Virus record (IMG/VR): IMGVR_UViG_3300032163_000432
Location: 1-23,593 of that record
Length of the DNA: 23,593 nt
Source: a virus
Direction: 5' to 3' (one strand)
The translations under genes and the position numbers were made by a program. Numbering within the stretch: the stretch's first letter is position 1; every line of letters begins with the position of its first letter. The notes under the pieces are model-generated. The model was given only the letters and a program-made list of their open reading frames with translations, searched no databases and was not told where the DNA came from. Positions 1-9,470 of the stretch are shown here, piece by piece.

Positions 1-79
1 CATCTCGCAGGTTTTTTATCATTGGTTCGGCAAGTGCTTTGTGATATTCAATCATCGCATCGAACATGTTATTAGCCAT
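1..79 (-). CDS. 5' part of a gene of unknown function (left window edge)
   Basis: An open frame starts at ATG 79 and runs off the left edge after 26 codons. The peptide begins MANNMFDAMIEYHK and looks helical and soluble. A GGGAG motif lies about 10 bases before the ATG, and the stop of the large gene upstream is only two bases away, so this is the next gene of the same operon. Given the ejection-protein genes before it, another virion or late gene is the simplest guess, but too little is visible to name it. Confidence 0.7.
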   Translation of the reverse strand, partial: MANNMFDAMIEYHKALAEPMIKNLRD

Positions 80-81
80 GA

Positions 82-3000
82 TTACTGCACTCCCTTTTGA
101 ATACTTTTAAGTGCCGCCACCTTGTCCTTATTACGGAAGTCTGCTGTTTCCCTCGCCCGCCCAATTCTCCCTACTACAATAAAGCGATTTGATTTTCGTT
201 CCCCTGGTGTCATCCTATCCCATATTTCCATAAGTTGGCGGGGGGATAATTCTGGGTTTTTGAGGACTGACTGCAACCCTTGCGGTTGACTAACTCGCTC
301 CGTAATCGTCTTGAGATCGGCGGGTAGGATATCACCTTTTTCAAGTGCTTGACGAATGTTGACCGCTGCCTCCGGTCGTTTCTGTCTAACATCGGATATC
401 AATCCGCGTAGGACATCAGAGTGGGTAATCTGAACTTTGGTCCTGGGAGCTTGAGCTTGTCGCATCAGGTCGATGGCGTAATTTTCTGCCTCAGATCGGC
501 TAAACTTCTTGGCGGAGGGGAGGAAACCCGTCACAGCCCCGCCAATACGAATCCCCAATGGTATGTCTTTTCGCTCCATCGTACCCACAAAAAATGGTTG
601 CATAGTTTTACGGGCGGTAGTTAATATATCACCCCATGTTTCACGAGTAGGTGCGCCCCGATAATCTGATCCCTTTCCCATCTCATAGAGAAAGTCCACT
701 ATAGGAGAGAGACGATTTATCATCATGTCTCGGAAAGATTTATCTCCTGTAGCAATAGCTGCAACAGCCTCAAGCGGGTGTCGCAAAGTAAGACGAATAG
801 GGTTACCGTCTACATCTTTCCACGGTGTTGGAATGTGGGTCATATCCTCATATGACTGTGGCAATTTACCATTGAGTAAAAGATTGGCCGACGTACCATA
901 CCACGCCTGAGCCAATAATGCACCCATCAAACCAAATGCCGCAGGACCAGCCCCCTTACCTTGAAAAAGTGGAGCTAAAGCGCGAATAGATTCCTCTGTA
1001 AAACGAAGTTTCCCTAGTATAAAACCAGGTGTACCAAAAAAAGTGTGTCCCACTTTTGCCATAACTTTGTTTTGGAAGTTGATCCGATTGTCCCCGTGAA
1101 TCATATTACTTGTTTCACGAACGATACTTGACATTCGCGACTTGAATTCATCAGAACTGAGACTTAATCCTTCCCGTTGTGCTCGCATGATCTCGGATTG
1201 TGCCCGGATAGCATTAACTCCCATAGTCTGCCGTTCAATAAGACGCTTAAATAGTGTCTTGTTGAACTGGCCAAGTGTAAGTCTGGATAAGTCCTGTGCC
1301 GCTTTCAAATGGTTACCCTCTGCCCAATCCTCTTTCATCGTCTGGTAGTCGTTCTTATCGAACATCGAACTCCGCATTGTCCTGCCGCCGCCAGTGGCAA
1401 TAGCCTCAGCAACAGGTACTCCCTTAGCAGCAAGTTCTTGGACTTTTGATCCCATTCTAATTGGAGTGGTAATATCTATTGCCTGTAAAGCGACTCTGCC
1501 CGCACGAGCAAATTGACCTCCCGCGAGATCACGTAAAACTTGTTCAAATAAAAGCCCTGAAGATGCCATTGTAGTAAAAGTGGCATGAAGAAAATCCAAA
1601 CCCATTCTCATTGCCGTCATGGCATGGTTTGCCCCTACTAGGGCATTGAGAATTCTACTCTTGGGAGTCTCTTCATGCTTCCAGTTGAATAGATCGGCAT
1701 ATTCTTTTGGGGAAGCATAAGTTTTACCTTGGGGATCGTGAGTCCAGCGAATTGGATCATCAATCATTTCCTCGCCAGGACGCACGGGATTCTCTTTTGT
1801 GACTAGATGTACTTGTCCCTTGTTAATGGCATCCTGAAACATCTCGTGGGCAATCAGACTATTGTGTACTTCAATCTGTTTGGCCGCAGCCATATCAACA
1901 GGATTAGAATATTTGACTCGCCCACCCATTCTTTCCACCGCCGCAAGAGCTTCACCATAAGTTTTGTATTTGGCGGTTTTCAGGAAGTTCTCCGCGCCTG
2001 CAAGCCTATTGGTATAGCCTCGTTCACCCGGCCATCGTCCACTCTCATCAGGAAATTCAAAAATTTTACCGATCCAATCACCAGTCCATTCGGTTGTATT
2101 CCAGCCGAGTTTATTGGCTCGTTGAATATTCTCCGCATTGAGTTTGACAATCTCATCCCGGAATCCAGTAAACCGCCCATCTGAGATAGCATCGCCAGTA
2201 TTGATCTCATCAACTAGTTTTATGCCTTCTTCTTTGGACAGCGACCTGCCCAACTCCTGATAGGGCTGCAAGCGGGCTTCCGTCTTAACCTGTTCTAATT
2301 CCTGTTTGCCTCCAACCTCAACAATCTTATCGGCGACATTTTGACCTCCTTTAGTCAGACCAATTCGTGAACCGATTGCAGAACCAACCTCCCTCAACAT
2401 TTCACGTCCCCGCGTAAAAATATTTACTTTTTCTGGAGGTGGTGTTACCTTTGACTCAACCAGAGGTTCTACTTCTGGCGGTGGAGTTATTGCTGCACGT
2501 TTCGCTTCCATTCTCGCCTGTAATGGAATTTTAGGCGGCTTCATCTCTCCTGGTCCCAGTGCTTTCGCTAACTCTTCTCTTGGGGTAGGATATCCCTCAG
2601 CATACTCTGTAGCCTGAATGCCCCGCAATCGAGTGGCGATATCCGTTTCAGGAGTAATAGGCCGCTCAGGATATTCTGGTAGAGAAGCTATTTTTTCAGC
2701 GCCTGCCATACGTTGCACTAGTTCTGCCCCCACACCTATCGGCTCCACGGGCACTTCTTCTTGGCCCAACATTCGCCGCAGGATATCGCCCCTGGGGGTT
2801 GGTGGTCCTTCCGGCGTTTGAACCCCCCCAGCTAAACGCAACTGCATTTCCTGTCGTGTACCCTGAATATTAGCTGTTGGTTGTTCTAATCTCGCACGCA
2901 AATCCTCCGCGACGTTCTCTCCATACTTGGCTTCCACAGCCCCCAGTTTCTCTTGAATGACAGCGGCACCATGATCCACCCGGGATTCTAGTACTTGCCG

Positions 3001-4329
3001 TTGTTCTGGCGGCATATCTTTTTGGGTCTGCAATTGAGACTTATTCTCATTTAGTGCATCGTATAGGGGGCGTAATTCCTGTTCTGCGGCAATCAGATTA
3101 CGTTCTTGAAACTTTGCCTGCAATCGAGTTTGCGCCTGTTCGGTCGCTTGTCTGACGGGATGTTCCTGCGACAAATCGCTAATTCGCTCAATTCGCTCTC
3201 CTGGTTTGGGGCGATAAATTAGGCCCTCTTTTGTCGGTACATATGTGCCCGGTTCACCAGGAGGACCCTGCGGTACTTGTCGAAGTTGTTCTACGGGAGT
3301 TGGTGCAATTGGCGTTTGTGCCTCTTGTCTAGTGGCAATCATTTGTTGGAGTTTATTTTCTCCCGCTCCAACCAGTTGACGCAGTTTACTTCCCCCTGCT
3401 CCTAACGTCTCCAGACCCAATGGAATAGCCGTACCAATTGCTGCCTGTTTAAGTATTTCTGTTGGGTCTAAAGGCTGTTCATTGATTGCTTGCTGTGCGC
3501 CTGTCTGCGCCCCTATAGTCAATCCACCTAGAATAGCGGGAGCGATTTTTAAGGCGACTACCTCAGGGACTCCTTGTCTAACTAAGTCCTTTGTGATATT
3601 GCCTGATAATTGACTGCCGGGAATTTGTTGGAAAACCTTGGCGGCTCCATAATTGAGCAATCCAGATAAAACGGCCCTAGCGGCATGTTTATAACCGGGA
3701 ATATCTGCCCCTTGTTCATTAGCCAACTGCGAATCTAAATCAGAGTCCATCGCTCCGTATGCGGCGGCACTAATTGGATTTGCCCAGGTAATAACACCGG
3801 AAATCATTTCTCCTGGAATACTCCCCCACTTTGTACCGTGTAACTGTGTTGTCTGTCTGGCTTGACCCGTCATTTTAGCCCCCCACTCGGGAGAATATGT
3901 GCTAACAGTGGGAGCCAATCGTGATTGTAACCAGGTAATCGGCGAAGCTAGAGCTTTTAGTGGTAAACCCAGTGTGGCTTTTGCCACACCCATTTCCCCA
4001 GGTTGAAATGGAGCAGTAGACTGTGCCTCCTGTACTGGAGCGTTGGCATACTTTTGGAACGCATTGTAGATGGCTGTGGCTTGTTGCGGTTGAAGCGGTT
4101 GTCCTGTTTTTCGCTCCTCGTGTTCCATTCTCAATCTGGTCCAATCACCAACAGTACCGGGAGTAATACCTGTGTTGACCAGCCGCTCTAATGTAGCGGG
4201 ATCGTGACCAGCATTAGCAGCACTCTGTAGAATACCGAAGAAGGCGTTAGTTGCCCGTGGTTGGGCGGGAGTTTCCTCTGTCAGCACCAGATCATCAGGA
4301 ATCAAATCAGTTGGAATATCACTCGGCAT
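82..4329 (-). CDS. Very large putative internal virion (ejection) protein, 1415 aa
   Basis: This is the largest gene of the window. A TTG two codons upstream also opens the frame, but ATG 4329 has GGAG seven bases before it and is preferred. It overlaps the end of the preceding gene by 11 bases. The N-terminal quarter is helical with a Gly/Ala-rich hydrophobic stretch near residues 255-275. A proline-rich, Gln/Glu-rich charged middle follows (about 350-650), including two nearby TPPPE motifs. The C-terminal half is helical, with hydrophobic segments near 905-928 and 1128-1146. Size, place after the fibre and two Gln-rich virion proteins, and membrane-like segments resemble the large ejection proteins of podoviruses (T7 gp15/gp16 role: a DNA channel across the cell envelope). 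I see no lytic transglycosylase motif, and a polyvalent injected protein is the main alternative. The role is inferred; the gene itself is certain. Confidence 0.8.
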   Translation of the reverse strand: MPSDIPTDLIPDDLVLTEETPAQPRATNAFFGILQSAANAGHDPATLERLVNTGITPGTVGDWTRLRMEHEERKTGQPLQPQQATAIYNAFQKYANAPVQEAQSTAPFQPGEMGVAKATLGLPLKALASPITWLQSRLAPTVSTYSPEWGAKMTGQARQTTQLHGTKWGSIPGEMISGVITWANPISAAAYGAMDSDLDSQLANEQGADIPGYKHAARAVLSGLLNYGAAKVFQQIPGSQLSGNITKDLVRQGVPEVVALKIAPAILGGLTIGAQTGAQQAINEQPLDPTEILKQAAIGTAIPLGLETLGAGGSKLRQLVGAGENKLQQMIATRQEAQTPIAPTPVEQLRQVPQGPPGEPGTYVPTKEGLIYRPKPGERIERISDLSQEHPVRQATEQAQTRLQAKFQERNLIAAEQELRPLYDALNENKSQLQTQKDMPPEQRQVLESRVDHGAAVIQEKLGAVEAKYGENVAEDLRARLEQPTANIQGTRQEMQLRLAGGVQTPEGPPTPRGDILRRMLGQEEVPVEPIGVGAELVQRMAGAEKIASLPEYPERPITPETDIATRLRGIQATEYAEGYPTPREELAKALGPGEMKPPKIPLQARMEAKRAAITPPPEVEPLVESKVTPPPEKVNIFTRGREMLREVGSAIGSRIGLTKGGQNVADKIVEVGGKQELEQVKTEARLQPYQELGRSLSKEEGIKLVDEINTGDAISDGRFTGFRDEIVKLNAENIQRANKLGWNTTEWTGDWIGKIFEFPDESGRWPGERGYTNRLAGAENFLKTAKYKTYGEALAAVERMGGRVKYSNPVDMAAAKQIEVHNSLIAHEMFQDAINKGQVHLVTKENPVRPGEEMIDDPIRWTHDPQGKTYASPKEYADLFNWKHEETPKSRILNALVGANHAMTAMRMGLDFLHATFTTMASSGLLFEQVLRDLAGGQFARAGRVALQAIDITTPIRMGSKVQELAAKGVPVAEAIATGGGRTMRSSMFDKNDYQTMKEDWAEGNHLKAAQDLSRLTLGQFNKTLFKRLIERQTMGVNAIRAQSEIMRAQREGLSLSSDEFKSRMSSIVRETSNMIHGDNRINFQNKVMAKVGHTFFGTPGFILGKLRFTEESIRALAPLFQGKGAGPAAFGLMGALLAQAWYGTSANLLLNGKLPQSYEDMTHIPTPWKDVDGNPIRLTLRHPLEAVAAIATGDKSFRDMMINRLSPIVDFLYEMGKGSDYRGAPTRETWGDILTTARKTMQPFFVGTMERKDIPLGIRIGGAVTGFLPSAKKFSRSEAENYAIDLMRQAQAPRTKVQITHSDVLRGLISDVRQKRPEAAVNIRQALEKGDILPADLKTITERVSQPQGLQSVLKNPELSPRQLMEIWDRMTPGERKSNRFIVVGRIGRARETADFRNKDKVAALKSIQKGVQ

Positions 4330-5596
4330 TTCCAATCTCCACTAACTGTCCATTTTGATAACGAAATTTCCTACCGGTAGACGCACTAGTATAGGTCCTA
4401 CCTTCTTCATATTTGGTTTGTCCTTTAGTAGCAGGTGTAGTGCCTTGGGAAGTCGTTGATACGAGTTGCTGTCGTAATTGACCTATCTGCTGAGTGAGTT
4501 CTTTTCGCCGCGAATGATCCGCAACGAATTCCTTATCCGTATTTGTATCTACGATGAGAGGATTGACTAATCCACCCGATATCTTATATTTATCATCAAG
4601 TTCTTTAACTTCCTTTTCAGCATTCTTAATGGAGTCCATTATGTGTTGCCGAACTTCTTTTTGTCCCTTTTCTTGTTCCATCTTCGCTTCATGTTCATAT
4701 CTGCGAGTTTCAGATGAAAGATCGGCCACTCCTCTTGTAACGTGTTGTTGTAGTTGTGGGAATGTTATACTCTCATCTTGAGCCTCAGCTTTGAAATTCT
4801 CGTATGTTTCTGGTGTAAGTTTATCTTTCCATCGTTCCACATATTGTTCACGAGGAGTTAGTCCATCAGCATCCTGCGGAGTAAATTGGATGCGTTTCTG
4901 TTTTTCTTTCGCCTGTTGTTCTTGCGCCTTACTAGCGACTCCCGTAAACTGACTAACTTTCTCATAAAACGATGCATCAGTAATTGACCGATTAGTCGCC
5001 ATATTTTGAAGCATCTTATAAGAATTGTCATCCAGCTTATCTTTCAATTCCTCTATTGCCTGTTGTCGTGGACTAGGGGCAGGAGCGGAAGCGATATATT
5101 GAAACTGTCCTGTAGGTCCGATAACACTCATACCCGGTAACTTTTTATCGGACGGTGAGACAGCTGGTTGAAAAGATTTTTCCTTCTCTGCGGCTAACAT
5201 AGCCTGACGTTTTGTCTGTTGCCCAACTTTCACCTTTTGTAAAATACCTTCATATTCATTGAGCGGTACATTAGGATCATTGGTCAATTGTCTGATTTGT
5301 CCCCTCTGATCTTCCGGCATTTGAGCCAGTTCACTATCTTGTTCATCCTCACCACCAAGTAAAGATTTGAGCATCAATTGTTTAGCCGTCTGTACAGCGG
5401 CAGTAACAGGAGCAGTACCGCGGGGTCCAGCAGAGGGCATAGAGGATTGACCACGAGCTATACGCATTGCTTGCGCATTTTGTAATTGTTGGGACACATT
5501 GATATCAGCCAAACCCTGCTGTTGTTGCTGGCCTTGAGCCAAGACTTGCAAAAAAGGATTTGGTTGTAACGGCGTAACTAACGGAGCAAACGGCAT
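4319..5596 (-). CDS. Coiled-coil putative internal virion protein, 425 aa
   Basis: ATG 5596 has AAGGTGA a few bases upstream, and the gene starts eight bases after the preceding gene ends. The protein opens with a Pro/Gln-rich stretch that includes a run of five glutamines. Long charged helices rich in Glu, Lys and Gln follow (about 70-130 and 175-375), as expected for coiled coils. A short C-terminal motif near residues 400-420 (GRKFRYQNGQLVEI) looks like a small beta unit. There is no signal peptide or membrane segment. Between a Met/Gln-rich small protein and a giant helical protein, it fits the middle member of a three-protein ejection set as in podoviruses (T7 gp14-gp15-gp16), although I recognise no family. 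Confidence is high for the gene and moderate for the role. Confidence 0.8.
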   Translation of the reverse strand: MPFAPLVTPLQPNPFLQVLAQGQQQQQGLADINVSQQLQNAQAMRIARGQSSMPSAGPRGTAPVTAAVQTAKQLMLKSLLGGEDEQDSELAQMPEDQRGQIRQLTNDPNVPLNEYEGILQKVKVGQQTKRQAMLAAEKEKSFQPAVSPSDKKLPGMSVIGPTGQFQYIASAPAPSPRQQAIEELKDKLDDNSYKMLQNMATNRSITDASFYEKVSQFTGVASKAQEQQAKEKQKRIQFTPQDADGLTPREQYVERWKDKLTPETYENFKAEAQDESITFPQLQQHVTRGVADLSSETRRYEHEAKMEQEKGQKEVRQHIMDSIKNAEKEVKELDDKYKISGGLVNPLIVDTNTDKEFVADHSRRKELTQQIGQLRQQLVSTTSQGTTPATKGQTKYEEGRTYTSASTGRKFRYQNGQLVEIGNAE

Positions 5597-5604
5597 ATTT
5601 CACC

Positions 5605-6342
5605 TTACAAACTCATAAGAGAATCGCCAAACAACGCGTAAGCCTCGTCCATAGTCATCATACCCAACGGAGTATTAACCGTGTCTGGTGAAGATACTTG
5701 TGTCATTTGTCCGGCCCCCGGTTTACTATACATCCCGCCGGGAGACTGTGCCACGGGTTGTTGTTGCATCTGCTGGGGTGGGATATAACCATAAGGCGAT
5801 TGTGGCTGTTGTGGTGACGGACCACGATCACTGAACCCAAATCCCGTGGGCATATTCATTGCGTTCCATGCCGCTTGGAGAGAGGCCAGATAATTCTGTT
5901 GGTTTTGTGTACTCTGTTGTTGGTTCTGCATCCACTGGGACTGGGCATAGGGAGCCATCATGCCAGAAAGTGCTGTTCCACCCTGCGATTGCATGCCAGC
6001 CAACGCCTGTAACATTTGCATCTGTCGCATAGCCGACGTATTCTGCACTTCATTGGCGGCTAGATTATAGCTGCGGAGTGGAGCTTGCGCCATCGTCTGC
6101 GAAAGTGTAGTATTACCCAACCCCTTATTGATGAGATTCTGATTAAGCAACCCCAGTTGATTTTGATACTGTTGCCGCAATTGTTTCATCTGGCCGGATA
6201 CAGTATTACCCGATAACTGTAGGGCTTGATTTAAATTGGTCATTGCGGCATTATAACCCTGCGAGAGAGGCTGCATAGACTCTGCCCCCGGTCCCGAAGG
6301 TTGTAAGAACGCCGTGGAAGAAATCTGTCCCGCTTTTGGCAT
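5605..6342 (-). CDS. Gln/Met-rich putative internal virion protein, 245 aa
   Basis: ATG 6342 is preceded by GAGAGG at a good distance, and the gene follows the tail-fibre gene after nine bases. The protein is rich in Gln, Met, Ala and Asn. An extended helical region (about 25-165) has many QxxL and MQ repeats, and a Pro/Gln-rich tail (about 175-205) precedes a short end containing TMDEAYALFGD. Low charge, an alanine- and glutamine-rich helix and the place directly after the fibre gene resemble the smallest podovirus ejection protein (T7 gp14-like role in the outer membrane pore). That assignment rests on composition and gene order only. Confidence 0.75.
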   Translation of the reverse strand: MPKAGQISSTAFLQPSGPGAESMQPLSQGYNAAMTNLNQALQLSGNTVSGQMKQLRQQYQNQLGLLNQNLINKGLGNTTLSQTMAQAPLRSYNLAANEVQNTSAMRQMQMLQALAGMQSQGGTALSGMMAPYAQSQWMQNQQQSTQNQQNYLASLQAAWNAMNMPTGFGFSDRGPSPQQPQSPYGYIPPQQMQQQPVAQSPGGMYSKPGAGQMTQVSSPDTVNTPLGMMTMDEAYALFGDSLMSL

Positions 6343-6351
6343 ATTAACCTC

Positions 6352-9303
6352 TCAATAAACTAGTTTAATTGCATCCATCATTGCAGCCCACCGAATATTA
6401 TCTCCCGCCGATCCTGTAACAAACAGATCTAGTGTTCCGGTGGTAGAATTAACTGCCAATCTGACACCCCATATTCCTGTAGATGAATTGATATCTGTTC
6501 CCCAAGTATCGGTTGAACCTATTTGATTCGTTGTACTTGCTCCGCCATTGCGCTCCACATATATGTGCCGTTTAAATCCCGCCCCAGTACCACCAGCCTT
6601 GCGAGCCATGATGTGAACAAGAGCTGAATATGCAGTGCTGTTGCCGATAGAGAATCTATTCGTAGAACTGCCATCAATAAAAATTTCTGTTTCAGTTGAA
6701 GTTGAAGTAAATCCATAGAATAGGTTGCGAACTGCCTGATTCAATCCTTTGGTTGTTGGGGAGATTGAACCCATGGCATGAGCAAATTCACCCAAATGGT
6801 CTGTCTGTGCATATCGCCCGACAGCTAAAGAATAGTTTGTGGCACAGTTATTTTGTACGCCAATCGCCGTCGCCCCTTGCAAATTGGCATTAATTACATT
6901 AAATGATCCCATCGTCGCACAATAACTTGTGCCAGTATTCTGAGTATTGTTAGCCCCTGTTGCAAATCCATCCGATCCTGCAACTACATTACTTTCACCC
7001 GCAGCGAATGAATATATTCCACTCGCAACTTGATTAGCCGCCGTTCTTATAGTTTGAAAATCAGAAGCCCCAACACCCCGTAAGTTTCCCCCAGTCAATG
7101 TGCCATCTGGAATTGTCCGCATAATCGCTTGATACGGATCGCCTAGTATTAGTCCAAACTGAGGGGTTGTTATTCCGCCTACCACATAAGTAGATTTATT
7201 TGGCAGTGTTACACGCTCAACACTAACATCATCCACATCAAAATTTGCTGATCCACTGGCGGATATATTCAGACCAGTCGTGGCATTGACAGACACATAA
7301 TACGTTCTTGTCCCGGAAGAAGTCGGCGCTTCGTTGCTGAAATTCTGTCCGCCCAGTCCCACCTGCAATCCACCGCTCACCCAATTTTTAACGGTCCATG
7401 AAACTCTATATTGACCACCAATAACAATAGGGGGATTCTGATTAAGTATACCAGCAGTTGAGGCGTGTGCTACTCCGCCGCTTGTACTAGTCCAATACCA
7501 CGCACTCGCCGTGGTTGACCATGTAGAAAGATCGGTATTGAATGTGCCGTTAGTTATAAGTTCACTACCAATAAATCCTCCCACCACTATCATGCCAGTA
7601 CTATCTATGACAATATTAGAGTCTTGAAGAAGCGTACCCGTTGAACCGTTCCACATAGCTATTGCTCTATCTGTGGCAGATGAGGGTCCAAAGACTGTCC
7701 CGGTAGATGTGGAAGCATATAAACCATCTGCCAAGGTGGAAATTAAGTTGTTTGTACTAGCACTGACTCGCGTGCCCAGAGTTGTACTTCGGCCGCTCGT
7801 TGAAGTACTGATGCCATTGTTCATGGCGGAGATAGTGGTAGATGCCGCCGTCATATCGGCGAATTGGATTGCCCGGAATGTCGGTGTTGCCGCTGTTCCC
7901 GTGGAGGGACCCCCAAAGAAAGTGGTGGAAATCTGAGTAATAAGTGTGCCCGTCAAAGTGCCGTTGGATGTGACAGGCGAACCAGTAGTTGACAGAATAG
8001 TGGACGGTAAATCCAACCCCACACTCGTCACCGTACCCACGCCTCCAGAGCCAGATTTAACCTCAAGTTCACCAGCAGAGTTAATCTGGATTGTGGCATT
8101 ATCCGGCACTACACCCAATCCCGTACTGCTGATAGCCAAACCACTGAGGGGAAGAATAGTAGTGCTGCCAATACTCAGACCAGTATATCGGTATCCTTGA
8201 TTGAGATTAGTGGTGGTTGTATTGGTATTCAACAATCCTTGGGTGGATATTCCCATAGCAGCAACGGCCTGCGTAACAGACCACGCCGAAGCAAAGTTGG
8301 CGGATATATCCGTTGAAATTCCGGTACTGATATAAAGTGGATTTTGTATATGGAGTTTAGTTCCATCTGGAGTATACGTGCCAGGAAAGTTATCAGTAAA
8401 GGCATTGATGCCATTTACCATAACGGCGAATTGTACCAGTGGACAAGTACTCGTCGCATTGCCACTAGTATCGCCAGTAAAGAATCCAGCGTAAGGATCA
8501 GATGTTACGGTATACGCTTTTGGACCCAAGATTGTAGAGCCATTGATTTGTACGAGTGTACTACCACCAGCAGTAGATAATGATAAAATATGGGTCGTAG
8601 ATGCTGGTGGCGATACAGAAGTAGATTGAAGTTGAGTGCTACCCTGATACAAACGGAAACTCAGATTGCCAACCCATATCGCATATACGACATTCGTACT
8701 ATTAGTGGAAGTTGTGGAACCTAACTGCAAACCCACCGCATACTGAGTAAATTGATGCCGATTGGTGCTGGTAATTGCGACGTGTGCGACCACGTTTGCA
8801 GCAGCGACAGTCTGAGTAGACAACTTAACTTCAAGGCCACTCGTGGCAATATCGAGTCCACCCGATGGATTCTCTACCGTAAAGATTTTAGTGCTCGTAC
8901 CGCCCGTGGATGTGCTGATTGATGCATCCCCAGAAAAGACGTAGAAGGTAGATGCTGGTGGGGTAGTGCCCAACAAACCACTAGATGTTATAGACAAAAC
9001 ATTGGTGGAACCGGGATCAAGTCGCAGGTTAATCCGCGTGCTGTTGAAATTGGTACTCGTCGAAATGGCATTGTCGGCAGAATACACGACTGGCAGTATT
9101 GTACTGATCGTGCTCGAAGGTGTAATAAAGATCGTACTGTTATCGACAAAGACGCCATATCCCGTCGAAGTATTGTAAAGAGCATTGGTAGATGAGGGGT
9201 TGAGTTTGATAAGTGGATTAGCTGTCGCTTGAGCTAATCGCTGCCAATTGCGGCGAACTCTATCTGCCGACCATGCGTTTCTATCTATGCGAGTACTGCT
9301 CAT
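6352..9303 (-). CDS. Modular tail fibre / receptor-binding protein, 983 aa
   Basis: ATG 9303 overlaps the stop of the small upstream gene in an ATGA, so translation is probably coupled; its own ribosome site is weak. Modules in order: a short N-terminal anchor (MSSTRIDRNAWSADRV), a long Ser/Thr-rich beta region (to about 420), the familiar fibre motif GTVTSVGLDLP near 423 with GSPVTSNGTLTGTL after it, and a carbohydrate-binding-module-like beta sandwich (about 575-695, beginning GSELITNGTFNTDLSTW and ending FDVDDVSVERV). Then come YadA-head-like left-handed beta-roll repeats (about 770-843, AIGVQNN, SLAVGRYA) and a C-terminal beta domain of the type found at the end of many phage fibres (GDNIRWAAMMDAIKLVY). 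About 58 Ser-Thr dipeptides occur. It probably binds the host surface glycan; the target is unknown. Confidence 0.88.
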   Translation of the reverse strand: MSSTRIDRNAWSADRVRRNWQRLAQATANPLIKLNPSSTNALYNTSTGYGVFVDNSTIFITPSSTISTILPVVYSADNAISTSTNFNSTRINLRLDPGSTNVLSITSSGLLGTTPPASTFYVFSGDASISTSTGGTSTKIFTVENPSGGLDIATSGLEVKLSTQTVAAANVVAHVAITSTNRHQFTQYAVGLQLGSTTSTNSTNVVYAIWVGNLSFRLYQGSTQLQSTSVSPPASTTHILSLSTAGGSTLVQINGSTILGPKAYTVTSDPYAGFFTGDTSGNATSTCPLVQFAVMVNGINAFTDNFPGTYTPDGTKLHIQNPLYISTGISTDISANFASAWSVTQAVAAMGISTQGLLNTNTTTTNLNQGYRYTGLSIGSTTILPLSGLAISSTGLGVVPDNATIQINSAGELEVKSGSGGVGTVTSVGLDLPSTILSTTGSPVTSNGTLTGTLITQISTTFFGGPSTGTAATPTFRAIQFADMTAASTTISAMNNGISTSTSGRSTTLGTRVSASTNNLISTLADGLYASTSTGTVFGPSSATDRAIAMWNGSTGTLLQDSNIVIDSTGMIVVGGFIGSELITNGTFNTDLSTWSTTASAWYWTSTSGGVAHASTAGILNQNPPIVIGGQYRVSWTVKNWVSGGLQVGLGGQNFSNEAPTSSGTRTYYVSVNATTGLNISASGSANFDVDDVSVERVTLPNKSTYVVGGITTPQFGLILGDPYQAIMRTIPDGTLTGGNLRGVGASDFQTIRTAANQVASGIYSFAAGESNVVAGSDGFATGANNTQNTGTSYCATMGSFNVINANLQGATAIGVQNNCATNYSLAVGRYAQTDHLGEFAHAMGSISPTTKGLNQAVRNLFYGFTSTSTETEIFIDGSSTNRFSIGNSTAYSALVHIMARKAGGTGAGFKRHIYVERNGGASTTNQIGSTDTWGTDINSSTGIWGVRLAVNSTTGTLDLFVTGSAGDNIRWAAMMDAIKLVY

Positions 9304-9470
9304 TGATTACTTTTCTTCTCAGAGAGATCAATTGCTTCTGCTAATCGGAGTGCATTATTCAATACCTTCTGCCAAAGTTTTATACCTTTATCTTTTTTCT
9401 TATCCCATTCTGTTCTATATTTTCTTTCAGCATTACGATAATTACTAAGTTCATGGTATGGAATTTTCAT
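9300..9470 (-). CDS. Small charged helical protein between nozzle and fibre genes, 56 aa
   Basis: This 56-codon frame fills an otherwise empty gap. Its ATG (9470) overlaps the TGA of the nozzle gene as ATGA, and its own TGA overlaps the fibre ATG in the same way. AGGGA lies at a suitable distance before the start. The product (MKIPYHELSNYRNAERK onward) is rich in Lys, Glu, Asn and aromatics, is predicted helical, and has no membrane segment or cysteines. The coding sequence is clearly more AT-rich than its neighbours, which suggests a separate origin. Coupling on both sides argues for a real product made in step with the fibre, perhaps a connector or chaperone, but I recognise no family. Confidence 0.72.
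   Translation of the reverse strand: MKIPYHELSNYRNAERKYRTEWDKKKDKGIKLWQKVLNNALRLAEAIDLSEKKSNQ

Noticed and set aside
6352-7100. Diversity-generating retroelement target at the fibre C-terminus
   Set aside because: No reverse transcriptase or template copy is visible in the window, and the region is not adenine-biased in codons as a variable repeat would be.
6352-9303. Ser-Thr pairs as inserted microsatellite or mobile units
   Set aside because: Codons for the pairs are diverse, and the well-known fibre segments (TGSPVTSNGTLTG, FRAIQFADMT) keep roughly their usual length, so substitution fits better than insertion.
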